Shown here one piece after another: positions 26,199 through 35,088 of a stretch of DNA of 64,000 nt. Under the pieces are notes generated by a model. It saw only the letters and a program-made list of their open reading frames with translations, made no database searches and was not told the DNA's origin. The DNA is from Streptomyces radicis (GTDB lineage: Bacteria > Actinomycetota > Actinomycetes > Streptomycetales > Streptomycetaceae). A program made the translations under genes and the position numbers. Positions within the stretch are counted from its first letter, which is position 1. Each line of letters opens with the position of its first letter. The stretch is taken from NCBI RefSeq assembly GCF_003626575.1, contig NZ_RBDY01000004.1:310001-374000 (forward strand), read 5' to 3'.

Positions 26199-27863
26199 TC
26201 AGCCCCGGGTCAGCTTCTTGTACGTGGTGCGGTGCGGGCGGGCGGCCTCGGGGCCGAGGCGCTCGATCTTGTTCTTCTCGTACGACTCGAAGTTCCCCTC
26301 GTACCAGAACCAGCGCGCCTCGCCCTCGTACGCCAGGATGTGCGTCGCGACGCGGTCGAGGAACCACCGGTCGTGGGAGACGACCACGGCGCAGCCGGGG
26401 AACTCCAGGAGGGCGTTCTCCAGCGAGGAGAGCGTCTCGACGTCCAGGTCGTTGGTCGGCTCGTCGAGCAGCAGGAGGTTCCCGCCCTGCTTGAGGGTGA
26501 GCGCGAGGTTCAGGCGGTTGCGCTCGCCGCCCGACAGGATGCCAGCGGGCTTCTGCTGGTCGGGGCCCTTGAAGCCGAACGCGCTCACATAGGCGCGGGA
26601 CGGCATCTCGACCTGGCCGACGTTGATGTGGTCGAGACCGTCCGAGACGACCTCCCACAGCGACTTCTTCGGATCGATGTTGGCCCGGGACTGATCGACA
26701 TAGGAGATGTCGACGGTCTCGCCGACGCGCACCGATCCCGAGTCGACCTTCTCGAGGCCGAGGATCATCTTGAACAGCGTGGTCTTGCCCGCGCCGTTCG
26801 GCCCGATGACGCCGACGATGCCGTTCCTCGGGAGGGTGAACGACAGCCCGTCCACCAGGATCTTCTCGCCGAACGCCTTGCCGAGCTTCTCGACCTCGAC
26901 CACCACGTTCCCCAGGCGGGGGCCTGGCGGGATCTGGATCTCCTCGAAGTCCAGCTTCCTCGTCTTCTCGGCCTCGGCGGCCATCTCCTCGTAACGGGCA
27001 AGGCGCGCACGGGACTTGGCCTGGCGCCCCTTGGCGTTGGAGCGCACCCACTCCAGCTCCTCCTTGAGCCGCTTGGCGCGCTTGGCGTCCTTCTGGCCCT
27101 CGACCTTGAGCCGGGTCTGCTTGGTCTCCAGGTACTTCGAGTAGTTCCCCTCGTAGACGTACGCGCGCCCGCGGTCGAGCTCCAGGATCCACTCGGCCAC
27201 GTTGTCGAGGAAGTACCGGTCGTGGGTGATCGCGACCACGGTGCCGGGGTACTGGGCGAGGTGCTGCTCGAGCCACTGCACCGACTCGGCGTCCAGGTGG
27301 TTCGTCGGCTCGTCGAGCAGCAGCAGGTCGGGCTGCTCGAGGAGCAGCCTGCACAGCGCGACGCGGCGCTTCTCGCCGCCCGAGAGGTTGGTGACGGACC
27401 AGTCGCCCGGCGGGCAGCCCAGGGCGTCCATGGCCTGCTCGAGCTGCGCGTCGAGGTCCCACGCGCCCGCGTGGTCGAGCTCCTCCTGGAGCTGGCCCAT
27501 CTCCTCCATCAGCGCGTCGGTGTACTCGGTCGCCATCTGCTCGGCGATCTCGTTGAACCGGTCGAGCTTGCCCTTGATCTCGGCCACGCCCTCCTGGACG
27601 TTCTCCAGGACGGTCTTGGACTCGTCGAGCGGGGGCTCCTGGAGGAGGATCCCGACGCTGTAGCCGGGGGTGAGGAACGCGTCGCCGTTCGACGGCTGCT
27701 CCAGGCCCGCCATGATCTTCAGCACCGTGGACTTGCCCGCGCCGTTCGGCCCGACGACACCGATCTTGGCGCCGGGCAGGAAGCTCAGGGTGACGTTGTC
27801 GAGGATCACCTTGTCGCCGTGCGCCTTGCGCGTCTTGCGCATGGTGTAGATGTACTCAGCCAA
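26199..27863 (-). CDS. ettA: Energy-dependent translational throttle protein EttA (ABC-F)
   Basis: A 554-residue soluble ABC-F ATPase that binds the ribosomal E site and gates translation according to the ADP/ATP ratio. Two ABC domains each have Walker A (GPNGAGKST near 40, GPNGAGKTT near 355), signature (LSGGEKRR, LSGGERNR) and Walker B with LLLDEPTNHLD or LLLDEPTNDLD. The arm and P-site tRNA interaction linker lies between (LKVEGQKDAKRAKRLKEELEW). Length and the start AEYIYTMRKTRKAHG fit EttA rather than antibiotic-resistance ABC-F proteins. The start codon is TTG; no in-frame ATG or GTG fits better. Confidence 0.95.
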   Translation of the reverse strand: MAEYIYTMRKTRKAHGDKVILDNVTLSFLPGAKIGVVGPNGAGKSTVLKIMAGLEQPSNGDAFLTPGYSVGILLQEPPLDESKTVLENVQEGVAEIKGKLDRFNEIAEQMATEYTDALMEEMGQLQEELDHAGAWDLDAQLEQAMDALGCPPGDWSVTNLSGGEKRRVALCRLLLEQPDLLLLDEPTNHLDAESVQWLEQHLAQYPGTVVAITHDRYFLDNVAEWILELDRGRAYVYEGNYSKYLETKQTRLKVEGQKDAKRAKRLKEELEWVRSNAKGRQAKSRARLARYEEMAAEAEKTRKLDFEEIQIPPGPRLGNVVVEVEKLGKAFGEKILVDGLSFTLPRNGIVGVIGPNGAGKTTLFKMILGLEKVDSGSVRVGETVDISYVDQSRANIDPKKSLWEVVSDGLDHINVGQVEMPSRAYVSAFGFKGPDQQKPAGILSGGERNRLNLALTLKQGGNLLLLDEPTNDLDVETLSSLENALLEFPGCAVVVSHDRWFLDRVATHILAYEGEARWFWYEGNFESYEKNKIERLGPEAARPHRTTYKKLTRG

Positions 27864-27881
27864 GAGAAACCGTCCGGCAGT

Positions 27882-27928
27882 TCTGGTCAGTGGGCATCTG
27901 GTCGGTGGGTGGTGTCTGGTCGGTGGGG
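27882..27928. repeat. Three short direct repeats in the ettA 5' region
   Basis: TCTGGTC(A/G)GTGGG occurs at 27882, 27897 and 27915, within 65 bases upstream of the ettA start. It could be a binding-site cluster or simple slippage. The rest of 27864-28028 shows nothing else. Confidence 0.45.
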
Positions 27929-28028
27929 ATCAGCGGGGGATCAGGCGGATGTCCCCATCCTGCCGCATGGGCGCGCCCCCGCGGAAACCGGTGGGCCCGG
28001 GGCGGGCGGGGCGGCCAGGCAGCGCGAA

Positions 28029-28057
28029 GGGGCGGGCCCGTCCCACGGACCCGCCCC
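28029..28057 (-). terminator. Hairpin after the surface adhesin gene
   Basis: Arms GGGGCGGGCCCGT (28029-28041) and ACGGACCCGCCCC (28045-28057) pair over 13 positions with one mismatch and a 3-base loop, about 60 bases past the adhesin stop. Confidence 0.6.
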
Positions 28058-28114
28058 CGTCACGGTGGTGCGCCGACGCCCTTCCTGGCGGTCAGCGGCC
28101 GTGCCGCGTAGGTG

Positions 28115-29515
28115 TCACTCGTCGCCGCCCGCGGTGGCGGAGCGGCGGCGGATGAAGAACACCGCGGCCGCGCCCACGACCAGGAGGAGCACGGCGATAC
28201 CGGCGATCATGGCCGGGTTGCCGCTGTCGCTGCCGGTCTCGGCCAGGTCGGGGGAGTCATCGGCCTCGCCGCCGCCCGTGGTGGCCGGGGCGGGCTCGTT
28301 GCCGGGCTCGTCGGCGGGCGAGCAGTCGAGGACGCCGGTGAAGACCCAGGGCTCCTCACCCTCCTGCGGGTGCGCGATCTCGATCTCGTACGCCTGGTCC
28401 TCGTCGACCGGGACCAGCACGGACTCCGACGAGCCGGGCGCGACCTCGACGGTCTCGCCGACCAGCTCGAACTCGAACGGCACGTCGCCGGTGTTGTCCA
28501 CCGTGACGCTGACGCCGCCATCGGCGCAGCTCTGCTCGGCGGTGACGGCGACGGAGGGGTTGCCCTCACCGGCCCAGTTGACGGAGGCGCCCGCGGTGAC
28601 GGACGACGCGGAGGAGCCGGCCAGGATCATGGTCTGGGTCCTGGTGTCGACGCCGGTGAACGCGCGGCCCACCGGGACCTGCGAGCTGGCGGTCGCGGTC
28701 AGCGCCGCGGTGCCGGGCTCGGCGTCGGCGGGCACCGAGAAGTACAGCTCGCCGCCGTTGGAGACGGCCTGGTCCTCGGTGATGATCTCGCCGTTGGCGT
28801 CGACGATGGTCACGCCCTGCTCGGCCGCGGCCACGTCGGGGGTGACGAAGACGGACTCGGCGGTGGTGTTGACCGTCACCGGGCCGATGATCTGCCCTGG
28901 CTGCCCCGAGACCTGCGAAGGCGTCAGCTCGAGCGAGGCGTTGGGCTCGGGAACGTCCTCGGCGCTCTCCAGCAGCCACTCGGTCAGCTTGGCGGCGTTC
29001 TCGTTCTCGGGAACGGCGTCCACGCCGTCCGACAGGTGCCAGATCGCGGCCTGGGTGCCCGCGGCGGCCTGCTCGTCGGACAGCTCGCCCGCGTCGGCCG
29101 AGGCGGCCAGGGCGCTGAGGTCGTTGACCACCGGGTAGGAGTTCTGGAGGATCCAGTGGATCCGCCCGGCCTCCGGGTTGTTGTGCAGGGTCGAGGAGTC
29201 CCAGCCGGTCTCGCGGTAGGCGGTGCCGTTCTGGGCGGGGGTGTTGAAGTCGATGCAGTAGGTCTGGAGTATGCCGCCGTCGTCGGCGGTCAGCCTGAAG
29301 AGGCCGCCCTGGATCGACTGCTCCCGGCCGTTCGGCAGGGTCACGTCGACGGTGTCGGCGATCGCCAGGTTGTCCAACGTGGCGGTGGCGCCACTGCCCG
29401 GCTGCTCGTCGGCGATCGCGGCGCCTCCCGCCGCGATGGCGCCGGTGGCCAGGAGGCCGGTGGCGACGGCGGTGGCCGCGAGGCGGGGGGCGACCCGCCT
29501 GGGCGCAGAAATCAT
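28115..29515 (-). CDS. Thioester-domain (TED) surface protein with LAXTG sortase signal
   Basis: A 466-residue cell-wall protein. The signal peptide (1-36) has AATAVATGLLATGAIAAGG and ends AIADEQ. The thioester domain has Cys87 in YCIDF and Gln155 in TQAAIW, the pair that forms an internal Cys-Gln thioester in TED adhesins, able to bond covalently to a target amine. Two or more beta-sandwich domains follow (about 185-400). The C-terminus carries LAETG (about 424), a hydrophobic helix and RRR, a class-E-type sortase signal. GGAGGGGACACAC-ATG gives a strong start. No sortase gene is in the window. The target surface is unknown. Confidence 0.9.
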   Translation of the reverse strand: MISAPRRVAPRLAATAVATGLLATGAIAAGGAAIADEQPGSGATATLDNLAIADTVDVTLPNGREQSIQGGLFRLTADDGGILQTYCIDFNTPAQNGTAYRETGWDSSTLHNNPEAGRIHWILQNSYPVVNDLSALAASADAGELSDEQAAAGTQAAIWHLSDGVDAVPENENAAKLTEWLLESAEDVPEPNASLELTPSQVSGQPGQIIGPVTVNTTAESVFVTPDVAAAEQGVTIVDANGEIITEDQAVSNGGELYFSVPADAEPGTAALTATASSQVPVGRAFTGVDTRTQTMILAGSSASSVTAGASVNWAGEGNPSVAVTAEQSCADGGVSVTVDNTGDVPFEFELVGETVEVAPGSSESVLVPVDEDQAYEIEIAHPQEGEEPWVFTGVLDCSPADEPGNEPAPATTGGGEADDSPDLAETGSDSGNPAMIAGIAVLLLVVGAAAVFFIRRRSATAGGDE

Positions 29516-29670
29516 GTGTGTCCCCTCCACGGAATCACAGGGGCGCTGCGGCGGATGCGTCAGCCGCACGCTCATCACTATCCCCGTGCGTACGGTGGAT
29601 CGTAGAGAGGCGGTTGCTGAAAGTCCCCGCCGGGCCCCCGACTTACACATTCCATGGGGGAATCGTTACC

Positions 29671-31392
29671 TCAGAGGGTCCCGTGACGCCCGGTCATGTG
29701 CGGACAAGAGGGGATGCTTGGCGACACCTCCGCGTCACCCGTCGGCGACGCCGCGACCACGTAGCGCTCCCGCACCTCCCGGTAGCGCATCAGCTCGGCG
29801 GCCACGGGTTCGAGGACGTGGCTGTGGCCCCGGTCGGCCGCCAGCCGCCGCAGCCGCCACTCCTCCTGCTGCCCGAACGCGCGGGCCGGGCCGCGCGCGG
29901 CGACGCGGCAGCCCCACGCGAGCAGCGGGCCGCCGACCGAGCCGCCGAGCAGCAGCGCGAGCGGCAGCCAGCGGCCCACGACGGGCTGCCCGACGAGCGC
30001 GGTGAAGAGCCAGCAGATCCCGAGGAACTGCGCGGCGAGCAGCACCGCCTGCCCCGCGCCCGCGGCCGACCACCAGCGGGGCCTCGGCAGGACGCCCGGC
30101 GGCTGCTCGGCCAGGGCGCTCTCCAACGCCCCCGGCAGCTCCTTCGCGCCCTGCCGCGCGGCGTCGCGCACGGCCCTGGCCCACGGCTCGGGCAGGCCGT
30201 CGGCGGCGTCGGCCGCCACCTGCCGCACGGCCTGCTCCACCTGGGCCCCGGCCACCACGGGAGGCCCGGGGGCGCGCAGGCGCTGGGCGACCATCGCGGG
30301 CGGCTCCCCACGGCGCTCGGCCCTATGGGCCGCGAGCCGGCGCACGACCTGGCCCCATGGCGTTCCGCACGCGCGGTCGGCGCGGCGCAGCCAGCCGCGC
30401 TCGGCGGCCTGCCCCGCGGCCTGGGCGCCGAGCGCGGCGGCGAGGCGGTCGTCGAAGTCCTCCCTGGCCCGCTCGGTCAGCCCGGCGGGGGCCTCGGCGC
30501 CGTCGGCCACATAGACGGGGCCGAGGCGGCGCGCGACGCCGTCCACGTCGGCGGCGAGCCGCCGGGCGGCCGCGGTCCTGGCGGAGACCAGCTCGCCGAT
30601 CTGCCGACGCAGCTCCGCCACCCCGTCGCCGGTGAGCGCGGAGACGGCCAGCACCCCGGCCCCCGGCTCGCCGTGCTCGCCGAGCGCCACGCCGCGCTCG
30701 TCGAGCAGCCGCCGCAGGTCGTCGAGGACCGCGTCCATGGCCTCTCCCGGCAGCCGGTCGGCCTGGTTGAGGACGATGAGCGAGACGTCGGCGTGCCCGG
30801 CGAACGCCCGCAGGTAGCGCTCGTGCAGCACCGCGTCCGCGTACTTCTCGGGGTCGACCACCCAGATCACCGCGTCCACCAGGGACAGCAGCCGGTCCAC
30901 CTGCTCGCGGTGGGCGGTGTCCACGGAGTCGTGGTCGGGCAGGTCGAGCAGGATCGTGCCGCGCAGCGCGTGGTCCATGATGTGCGCCCTGCGGCGCGCG
31001 CGGGCGGGAATGCCGAGGCGTTCGAGCAGCCCGTCGGGGACCTGGCCGCCGCCCGCCTCCCAGGTGCAGGAGACGGCGGTCGCGGTGGTGGGGCGGCGCA
31101 CGCCCGCCTCGGAGAGCTGCGCCCCGGCGAGCGCGTTGAACAACGTCGACTTGCCGCTCCCCGTGGCCCCCGCGATGGCCACGGCGGTGTAGACGGCGGG
31201 CAGCCGGTCGCGGGCGGCGGCCTCGTCGAGGACGCGGCAGGGCTCGGCGAGCACGTCGTCGTCGAGGCGTGTGCGGGAGAGCCCGACGAGCTCGCGCAGC
31301 GCGCCGAGCCTGACCCTGAGCGCGCCGCCGCCCGGCGCGCTCCTGGTGCTCGGGCCCGGCGCCGCGGGCAGGTCCACATGCGTGTCGGCCAT
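29671..31392 (-). CDS. Dynamin-like GTPase, membrane-associated (second of a pair)
   Basis: A 573-residue GTPase. The G1 loop GATGSGKSTL is near residue 74, a Thr-rich switch (RRPTTATAV) follows, G3 is DLPDHDS and G4 is LNQAD. A long helical region leads to two adjacent C-terminal hydrophobic helices (GQAVLLAAQFLGICWLFTALV and WLPLALLLGGSVGGPLLAWG), so the protein can sit in the membrane. This resembles the paired YfjP/dynamin-like GTPases conserved in Streptomyces. Some actinobacterial dynamins act in sporulation septation, but I cannot assign this pair to that role. The sister gene lies 61 bases upstream on the same strand. Confidence 0.85.
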   Translation of the reverse strand: MADTHVDLPAAPGPSTRSAPGGGALRVRLGALRELVGLSRTRLDDDVLAEPCRVLDEAAARDRLPAVYTAVAIAGATGSGKSTLFNALAGAQLSEAGVRRPTTATAVSCTWEAGGGQVPDGLLERLGIPARARRRAHIMDHALRGTILLDLPDHDSVDTAHREQVDRLLSLVDAVIWVVDPEKYADAVLHERYLRAFAGHADVSLIVLNQADRLPGEAMDAVLDDLRRLLDERGVALGEHGEPGAGVLAVSALTGDGVAELRRQIGELVSARTAAARRLAADVDGVARRLGPVYVADGAEAPAGLTERAREDFDDRLAAALGAQAAGQAAERGWLRRADRACGTPWGQVVRRLAAHRAERRGEPPAMVAQRLRAPGPPVVAGAQVEQAVRQVAADAADGLPEPWARAVRDAARQGAKELPGALESALAEQPPGVLPRPRWWSAAGAGQAVLLAAQFLGICWLFTALVGQPVVGRWLPLALLLGGSVGGPLLAWGCRVAARGPARAFGQQEEWRLRRLAADRGHSHVLEPVAAELMRYREVRERYVVAASPTGDAEVSPSIPSCPHMTGRHGTL

Positions 31393-31453
31393 GGCGTTCC
31401 TTCTCCTTCCGGCCGTGGCGTGGCGCGTGGCGCCGTCGCAGCCGTGCGGGGCC

Positions 31454-33025
31454 TCAGGCGTGCAGGGCCCGTACGGAGGACAGCGCCGCGATCAGCTCGA
31501 CCTGGGGTTCGGCGGTGATGGTGAGGGAGTGCAGGGGCGCGCCGCGGCGCTTGCGCTCCGCGGTGAGCACCCGGTCCACGCAGGCGCGCAGCTGCCTGGC
31601 GCCGTCCTCGCGCAGCCGCGAGGCGTGGCGGGGGCCGAGCATGCCGGCGAGCGACTGCTGGGCGATGGCGCCCGACCGGCCGCCGAGCAGGGAGGACGCG
31701 AGCAGCGCCGCGGTCTCCCCGTCGTCGCCGTCGTCGCGCGCGCCCGCGGCGATCCTGGCCTCGACGGCGAGGTCCTCGAGGCAGCGCCGCAGCCGCCGCG
31801 CGAGCACCCCGACGCGTTCCGCCACGCCCCCGTCCTCGTCCAGGCCGCCCGCGGGCGCGCCCGGCTCGTCGGCCCACGCGGCGGTGGTCCGCTCGTCGGC
31901 GGCGGAGACGGCCTCGACGAGCAGCCCGGCGAGCGACTGGCCGAGCGCCTCGAGGAGCTCATCGCCGCTCGCGTCGTCGGGGAACGCCAGCCACAGGGCG
32001 CGGGTCTCGCCCGTGAGCAGCCCGCCCTCCTTGAGGCAGGCCCGCACGCGCTGTTCGGCCTCGGCGTAGGCGTCGTCGAGGCGCTGGCCGAGGCGCACCG
32101 CGGCGGCGTACTGGGCGGCGCTCGCGCCCGCGAGCTCCGCGACCCGGGCGCGCAGCGAGGAGATCGCGCCCCTGGCGGTGCGGGTGACGGCGTCGGCGCG
32201 GGCGGCGGGGTCCTGGGCGCGCTGCCCGAGCCACGCGCGCAGCCCGGCCACGGCGGTGGCGGGCAGCAGGCCCGAACCACCGGCGGACTCGGGGAGTTCG
32301 GGAACGGTGAAGCGCGGGACCGAGCCGAGCCCGGCGCGTTCGAGCAGGGCGCCGTAGTGGCGGGCGACCTCGGCGGCGATCTGGTGCGGCACGCGGTCGA
32401 GGACGGTGGCGAGGGTGACGTCGTACTCGCGCGCGCTGCGCAGCAGGTGCCACGGGACGGCGTCGGCGTAGCGGGAGGCGGTGGTGACGAGGACCCAGAT
32501 GTCGGCGGCGCAGAAGAGGTCGGCGGCGAGGTCGCGGTTGCCCGCGACGAGCGAGTCGATGTCGGGGGCGTCGAGGAGGGCGAGCCCCGCGGGCAGGGCG
32601 CGCGTGGTGACGACGGAGAGCGCGGGCCGCCCCTCGCCCTCGTGCCGGGGTCCGCACACCCGCCCGAGCTGCGGCAGGACGCGGCGGCCCGCGAACCACC
32701 CCTGGTCCTCGGGGTGGCACACGAGCACCGGCGTCCTGGTGGTGGGGCGCAGCACCCCGGCCTCGCTGACGCGGCGTCCGACGAGGGAGTTGACGAGGGT
32801 GGACTTCCCCGCCCCCGTGGACCCCCCGATGACGGCGAGCAGCGGGGCGTCGGGCTGGCGCAGCCGGGGCAGCAGATAGCCGTCGAGCTGGGACAGCAGC
32901 TCGGCGGACGAGCGTCTGGCCCGTTCGGCGCCCGGCAGCTCGAGCGGGAAGCGCGCGGCAGCGAGCCGCTCCCTCAGCAGGGTCAGCGCGTCCAGCAGCT
33001 CGGGCCGTGCGTCCAAGATCGCCAC
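31454..33025 (-). CDS. Dynamin-family GTPase (first of a pair)
   Basis: A 523-residue GTPase with G1 loop [15 protein letters not shown] near residue 61, the switch [19 protein letters not shown], and G3 DAPDIDS. A long helical C-terminal region follows, without an obvious membrane segment. The N-terminal helices ([23 protein letters not shown]) fit a dynamin-like bundle. It and the downstream membrane-anchored GTPase probably form a heteromeric pair. GTG at 33025 ([11 protein letters not shown]) is preferred; an ATG farther upstream would add about 13 residues. The 33026-33313 gap before the tRNA holds no gene that I can see. Confidence 0.85.
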   Translation of the reverse strand: MAILDARPELLDALTLLRERLAAARFPLELPGAERARRSSAELLSQLDGYLLPRLRQPDAPLLAVIGGSTGAGKSTLVNSLVGRRVSEAGVLRPTTRTPVLVCHPEDQGWFAGRRVLPQLGRVCGPRHEGEGRPALSVVTTRALPAGLALLDAPDIDSLVAGNRDLAADLFCAADIWVLVTTASRYADAVPWHLLRSAREYDVTLATVLDRVPHQIAAEVARHYGALLERAGLGSVPRFTVPELPESAGGSGLLPATAVAGLRAWLGQRAQDPAARADAVTRTARGAISSLRARVAELAGASAAQYAAAVRLGQRLDDAYAEAEQRVRACLKEGGLLTGETRALWLAFPDDASGDELLEALGQSLAGLLVEAVSAADERTTAAWADEPGAPAGGLDEDGGVAERVGVLARRLRRCLEDLAVEARIAAGARDDGDDGETAALLASSLLGGRSGAIAQQSLAGMLGPRHASRLREDGARQLRACVDRVLTAERKRRGAPLHSLTITAEPQVELIAALSSVRALHA

Positions 33026-33313
33026 ATGCGCAGAATGCCCAATTTGGCGCTGTTTCCCAAGCATATTCCGCCCGAACGCGCCCCAAGCCGGACACCCGAC
33101 CCCCGGCCTTTGGGATAACGAGTGCGCAACACCCCCTCCGGGAGCCACCAAAACCGCTGCGCGCTCCGCGGCCGCCTGCGATTATCAGGGCGGCTTCACT
33201 GGATCTCCACAGGACGGTGTTGCCGTGAAGCAACCGGGACCACCCCCTCGACGCTCTATCCTGTGCGCGGCGAGGTCACGAGGGGGCACCGTCCCACGCC
33301 CTGACCGATACCG

Positions 33314-33389
33314 GCCCCCGTAGCTCAGCGGATAGAGCAGGCGCCTTCTAAGCGCTTGGCCGCAGGTTCGAGTCCTGCCGGGGGCACCA
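33314..33389 (+). tRNA. tRNA-Arg (anticodon TCT)
   Basis: All arms fold. The acceptor GCCCCCG pairs with CGGGGGC, the D-stem GCTC with GAGC, the anticodon stem GGCGC with GCGCT (one G-T), and the T-stem GCAGG with CCTGC around TTCGAGT. The anticodon loop CTTCTAA places TCT at 33347-33349, reading AGA (Arg). CCA is encoded (33387-33389). A recombinase remnant follows at once, so the 3' end is a likely integration site. Confidence 0.97.
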
Positions 33390-33419
33390 CACCGATGGGA
33401 AGCGACACCGTATCGGGCG

Positions 33420-33645
33420 GCGTGGCGTCCATGGCGTCTTGGGGGGGCTTGGCTGTCGTGGCCACGGTGTCAGCACAGAGGATGACACGACAGTGTGCCT
33501 CATTGGTGCGCTTGTCGTAGTGGATCTGGAGCCGGAATGCCTCGAACATGCGCCTGCGAAGGGCGTCGGGCAGCGCCGCGATCTCACACCGCCCGACGGG
33601 TGTTCTTACCGAACACGCGTCGGTCGCAGATGGAGCAGAACAGGA
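33420..33645 (-). pseudogene. Remnant of a serine recombinase/integrase
   Basis: Reading on the minus strand, 33587-33640 gives a zinc-ribbon piece CSICDRRVFGKNTRRAV ending in TGA. In another frame, 33586 down to about 33420 gives LPDALRRRMFEAFRLQIHYD followed by KRTNEAHCRVILCADTV. Both resemble the C-terminal half of large serine recombinases of actinobacterial mobile elements (Zn-ribbon, then a final beta-rich segment). The connecting coiled part and the whole catalytic domain are missing and the frame is broken. It lies about 30 bases from the tRNA. Family call is from memory of the motif pattern. Confidence 0.5.
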
Positions 33646-33676
33646 ACGAGCGCTGCCCCGACACCCCTGGACTCCC

Positions 33677-33902
33677 GTTGCGAGCCCTCTCAGGGGCGAT
33701 GAGGACCCCGCGCCCACCGGCCCGGCCTCCCCCGCTGGCGCGTTGCTATCCCTCCAGGGCCGATAGCGGCACCCCCACCCTGGGGGCGTCAGTAAGTTAC
33801 TGACGTGTTGCGAGCCCTCCGGGGCTGATGACGGCCAGGCCCCGGGGATCGCTGAGCGGCGCATGGGCCGGTGTTGCGAGCCCTCCGGGGCTGATGACGG
33901 CC
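33677..33902 (-). CRISPR. Short CRISPR-like array, four repeats
   Basis: Four 30-bp units begin at 33677, 33742, 33807 and 33873 (steps 65, 65, 66). They are separated by unrelated spacers of 35, 35 and 36 bp. The units at 33807 and 33873 are identical (start GTTGCGAGCCCTCCGGGGC on the plus strand); those to the left decay progressively. The repeat contains an internal hairpin (AGCCC/GGGCT). Repeat decay on the left and a conserved flank on the right (33903-33937) suggest the leader is on the right and transcription is on the minus strand, where the repeat ends ...CTCGCAAC. No cas genes are visible, so the array is orphan or relic. Confidence 0.55.
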
Positions 33903-34251
33903 CCGAGGGGAAAGCCGCTGGTCAGGGGGTGCCTGGGGCAGTGGCTCGGGCTGGGTTGTGCAGCGAGTCGGCGGTAGTGCATCGGTGCAGGTCAGATGGG
34001 GTGATCTCGCCGGGCCGCCGCGAGGGAGGCCGACCGTCAGGGAGTCGACGAGGCCCGGGAAGCGGGTGGTGCGGACGACGATACCGTCATGCGCCAGGCG
34101 ACCACAGCCGATCACCACCAGAAGGGGCGCTCAACGCACAGGGGGATGGCGGCTTCGACCGTTACGTGCGCTGCCGGAATCCGCGCGTCGGCGGGATTCC
34201 CGTCCGGGGAAGCGGGCGCCCGTCGCTATGCTGCCTCGCGTGGCGGATGGC

Positions 34252-35088
34252 ATGCGTATCGGCTTGATCTCGTTCGGTGTGCGGGAGTTCGCCGCTCTAC
34301 GCGAGACATGTGTCGCCGCAGGGCACGATCCCGTCGTCTACGCCTACTCCCGGTCCATGCGCCCGAGGTCGGCGACCGACGAGGGAGCTGGCGAGGTCGT
34401 GGGCCGGATCACGGCCGAACTGCCAGCGGGGGTGGATCTGTTGGTGCCGGGCAGTTCCGAGGGGCTGGGCGCGGCCCTGCGCGGCTACGGTCTTGATCTT
34501 GTCGTCTGTTACGGGTTCTCGTGGCGCCTGCCTCGGTCCGTTCTGCGCATCCCGCGCCATGGCATGGTCAACGTCCACTGTTCGATGCTCCCCAAGTATC
34601 GAGGCCCCGCACCGGTGTTGTGGGCGATCCGGAACGGCGATCCCGACCTGGGGGTGACGGCCCACCGCATGAACGAGGAGTTCGACGCGGGTCCCGTCCT
34701 CGCCCAGGAGGACGGGGTTCCGATTCCCGACGACGTGACCCCCGAGAGCCTGTGGGATGAGTTGTCCGTGGTGCTGCGTCGTGTGGTGGCCGCCGCCTTG
34801 GAACGCGTGACGGACCCTTCGGCTGGTGAACCGCAGCCGAAGGAGGGGGTGAGTCACGCCGGGTTGATGGAGTCGGCGTTCTTCGTCGTGGACACCTCGA
34901 AGACGGCGCGTGAGGTGCACAACCAGGTGAGGACCTTCCGCTACATGGGCCCGGGCCTGGGCCCGGCCGTCACCGTCGCGGGACGGCGGCTGAAGGTCTT
35001 GGGTACGAGTCTGGCCCCCGCTGATGGGCCTCGCCTGGACTGCGCGGACGGCCCGGTGTGGATCACTGCTTCCGAGCCCGCGGAGTGA
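34252..35088 (+). CDS. Formyltransferase (Fmt-like)
   Basis: A 278-residue protein of the 10-formyltetrahydrofolate-dependent formyltransferase fold. The catalytic triad is intact: Asn107 and His109 in NVHCSMLPKYRG and Asp145 in EEFDAGPVL, essentially the same spacing as methionyl-tRNA formyltransferase. The C-terminal part (KTAREVHNQVRTFRYMGPG) resembles the Fmt C-terminal domain but is short. It lies in the accessory island away from the housekeeping def-fmt context, so it is more likely a second copy acting on another amine or a specialised tRNA. ATG 34252 is preferred over ATG 34228. Its end overlaps the convergent STAND gene by 26 bp. Confidence 0.85.
   Translation: MRIGLISFGVREFAALRETCVAAGHDPVVYAYSRSMRPRSATDEGAGEVVGRITAELPAGVDLLVPGSSEGLGAALRGYGLDLVVCYGFSWRLPRSVLRIPRHGMVNVHCSMLPKYRGPAPVLWAIRNGDPDLGVTAHRMNEEFDAGPVLAQEDGVPIPDDVTPESLWDELSVVLRRVVAAALERVTDPSAGEPQPKEGVSHAGLMESAFFVVDTSKTAREVHNQVRTFRYMGPGLGPAVTVAGRRLKVLGTSLAPADGPRLDCADGPVWITASEPAE

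Noticed and set aside
26199..27863. ABC-F protein as an antibiotic-resistance determinant
   Set aside because: Length, N-terminus and linker fit EttA, and it sits in a core-gene context rather than in a biosynthetic cluster.
33789..34118. Minus-strand ORF of 109 codons with repeated GRHQPRRARNT
   Set aside because: The repeat in the protein is only the translation of the CRISPR-like DNA repeat.
34252..35088. Formyltransferase as a tailoring enzyme of the NRPS cluster
   Set aside because: It is more than 12 kb from the NRPS operon, on the other side of unrelated genes and a strong terminator.
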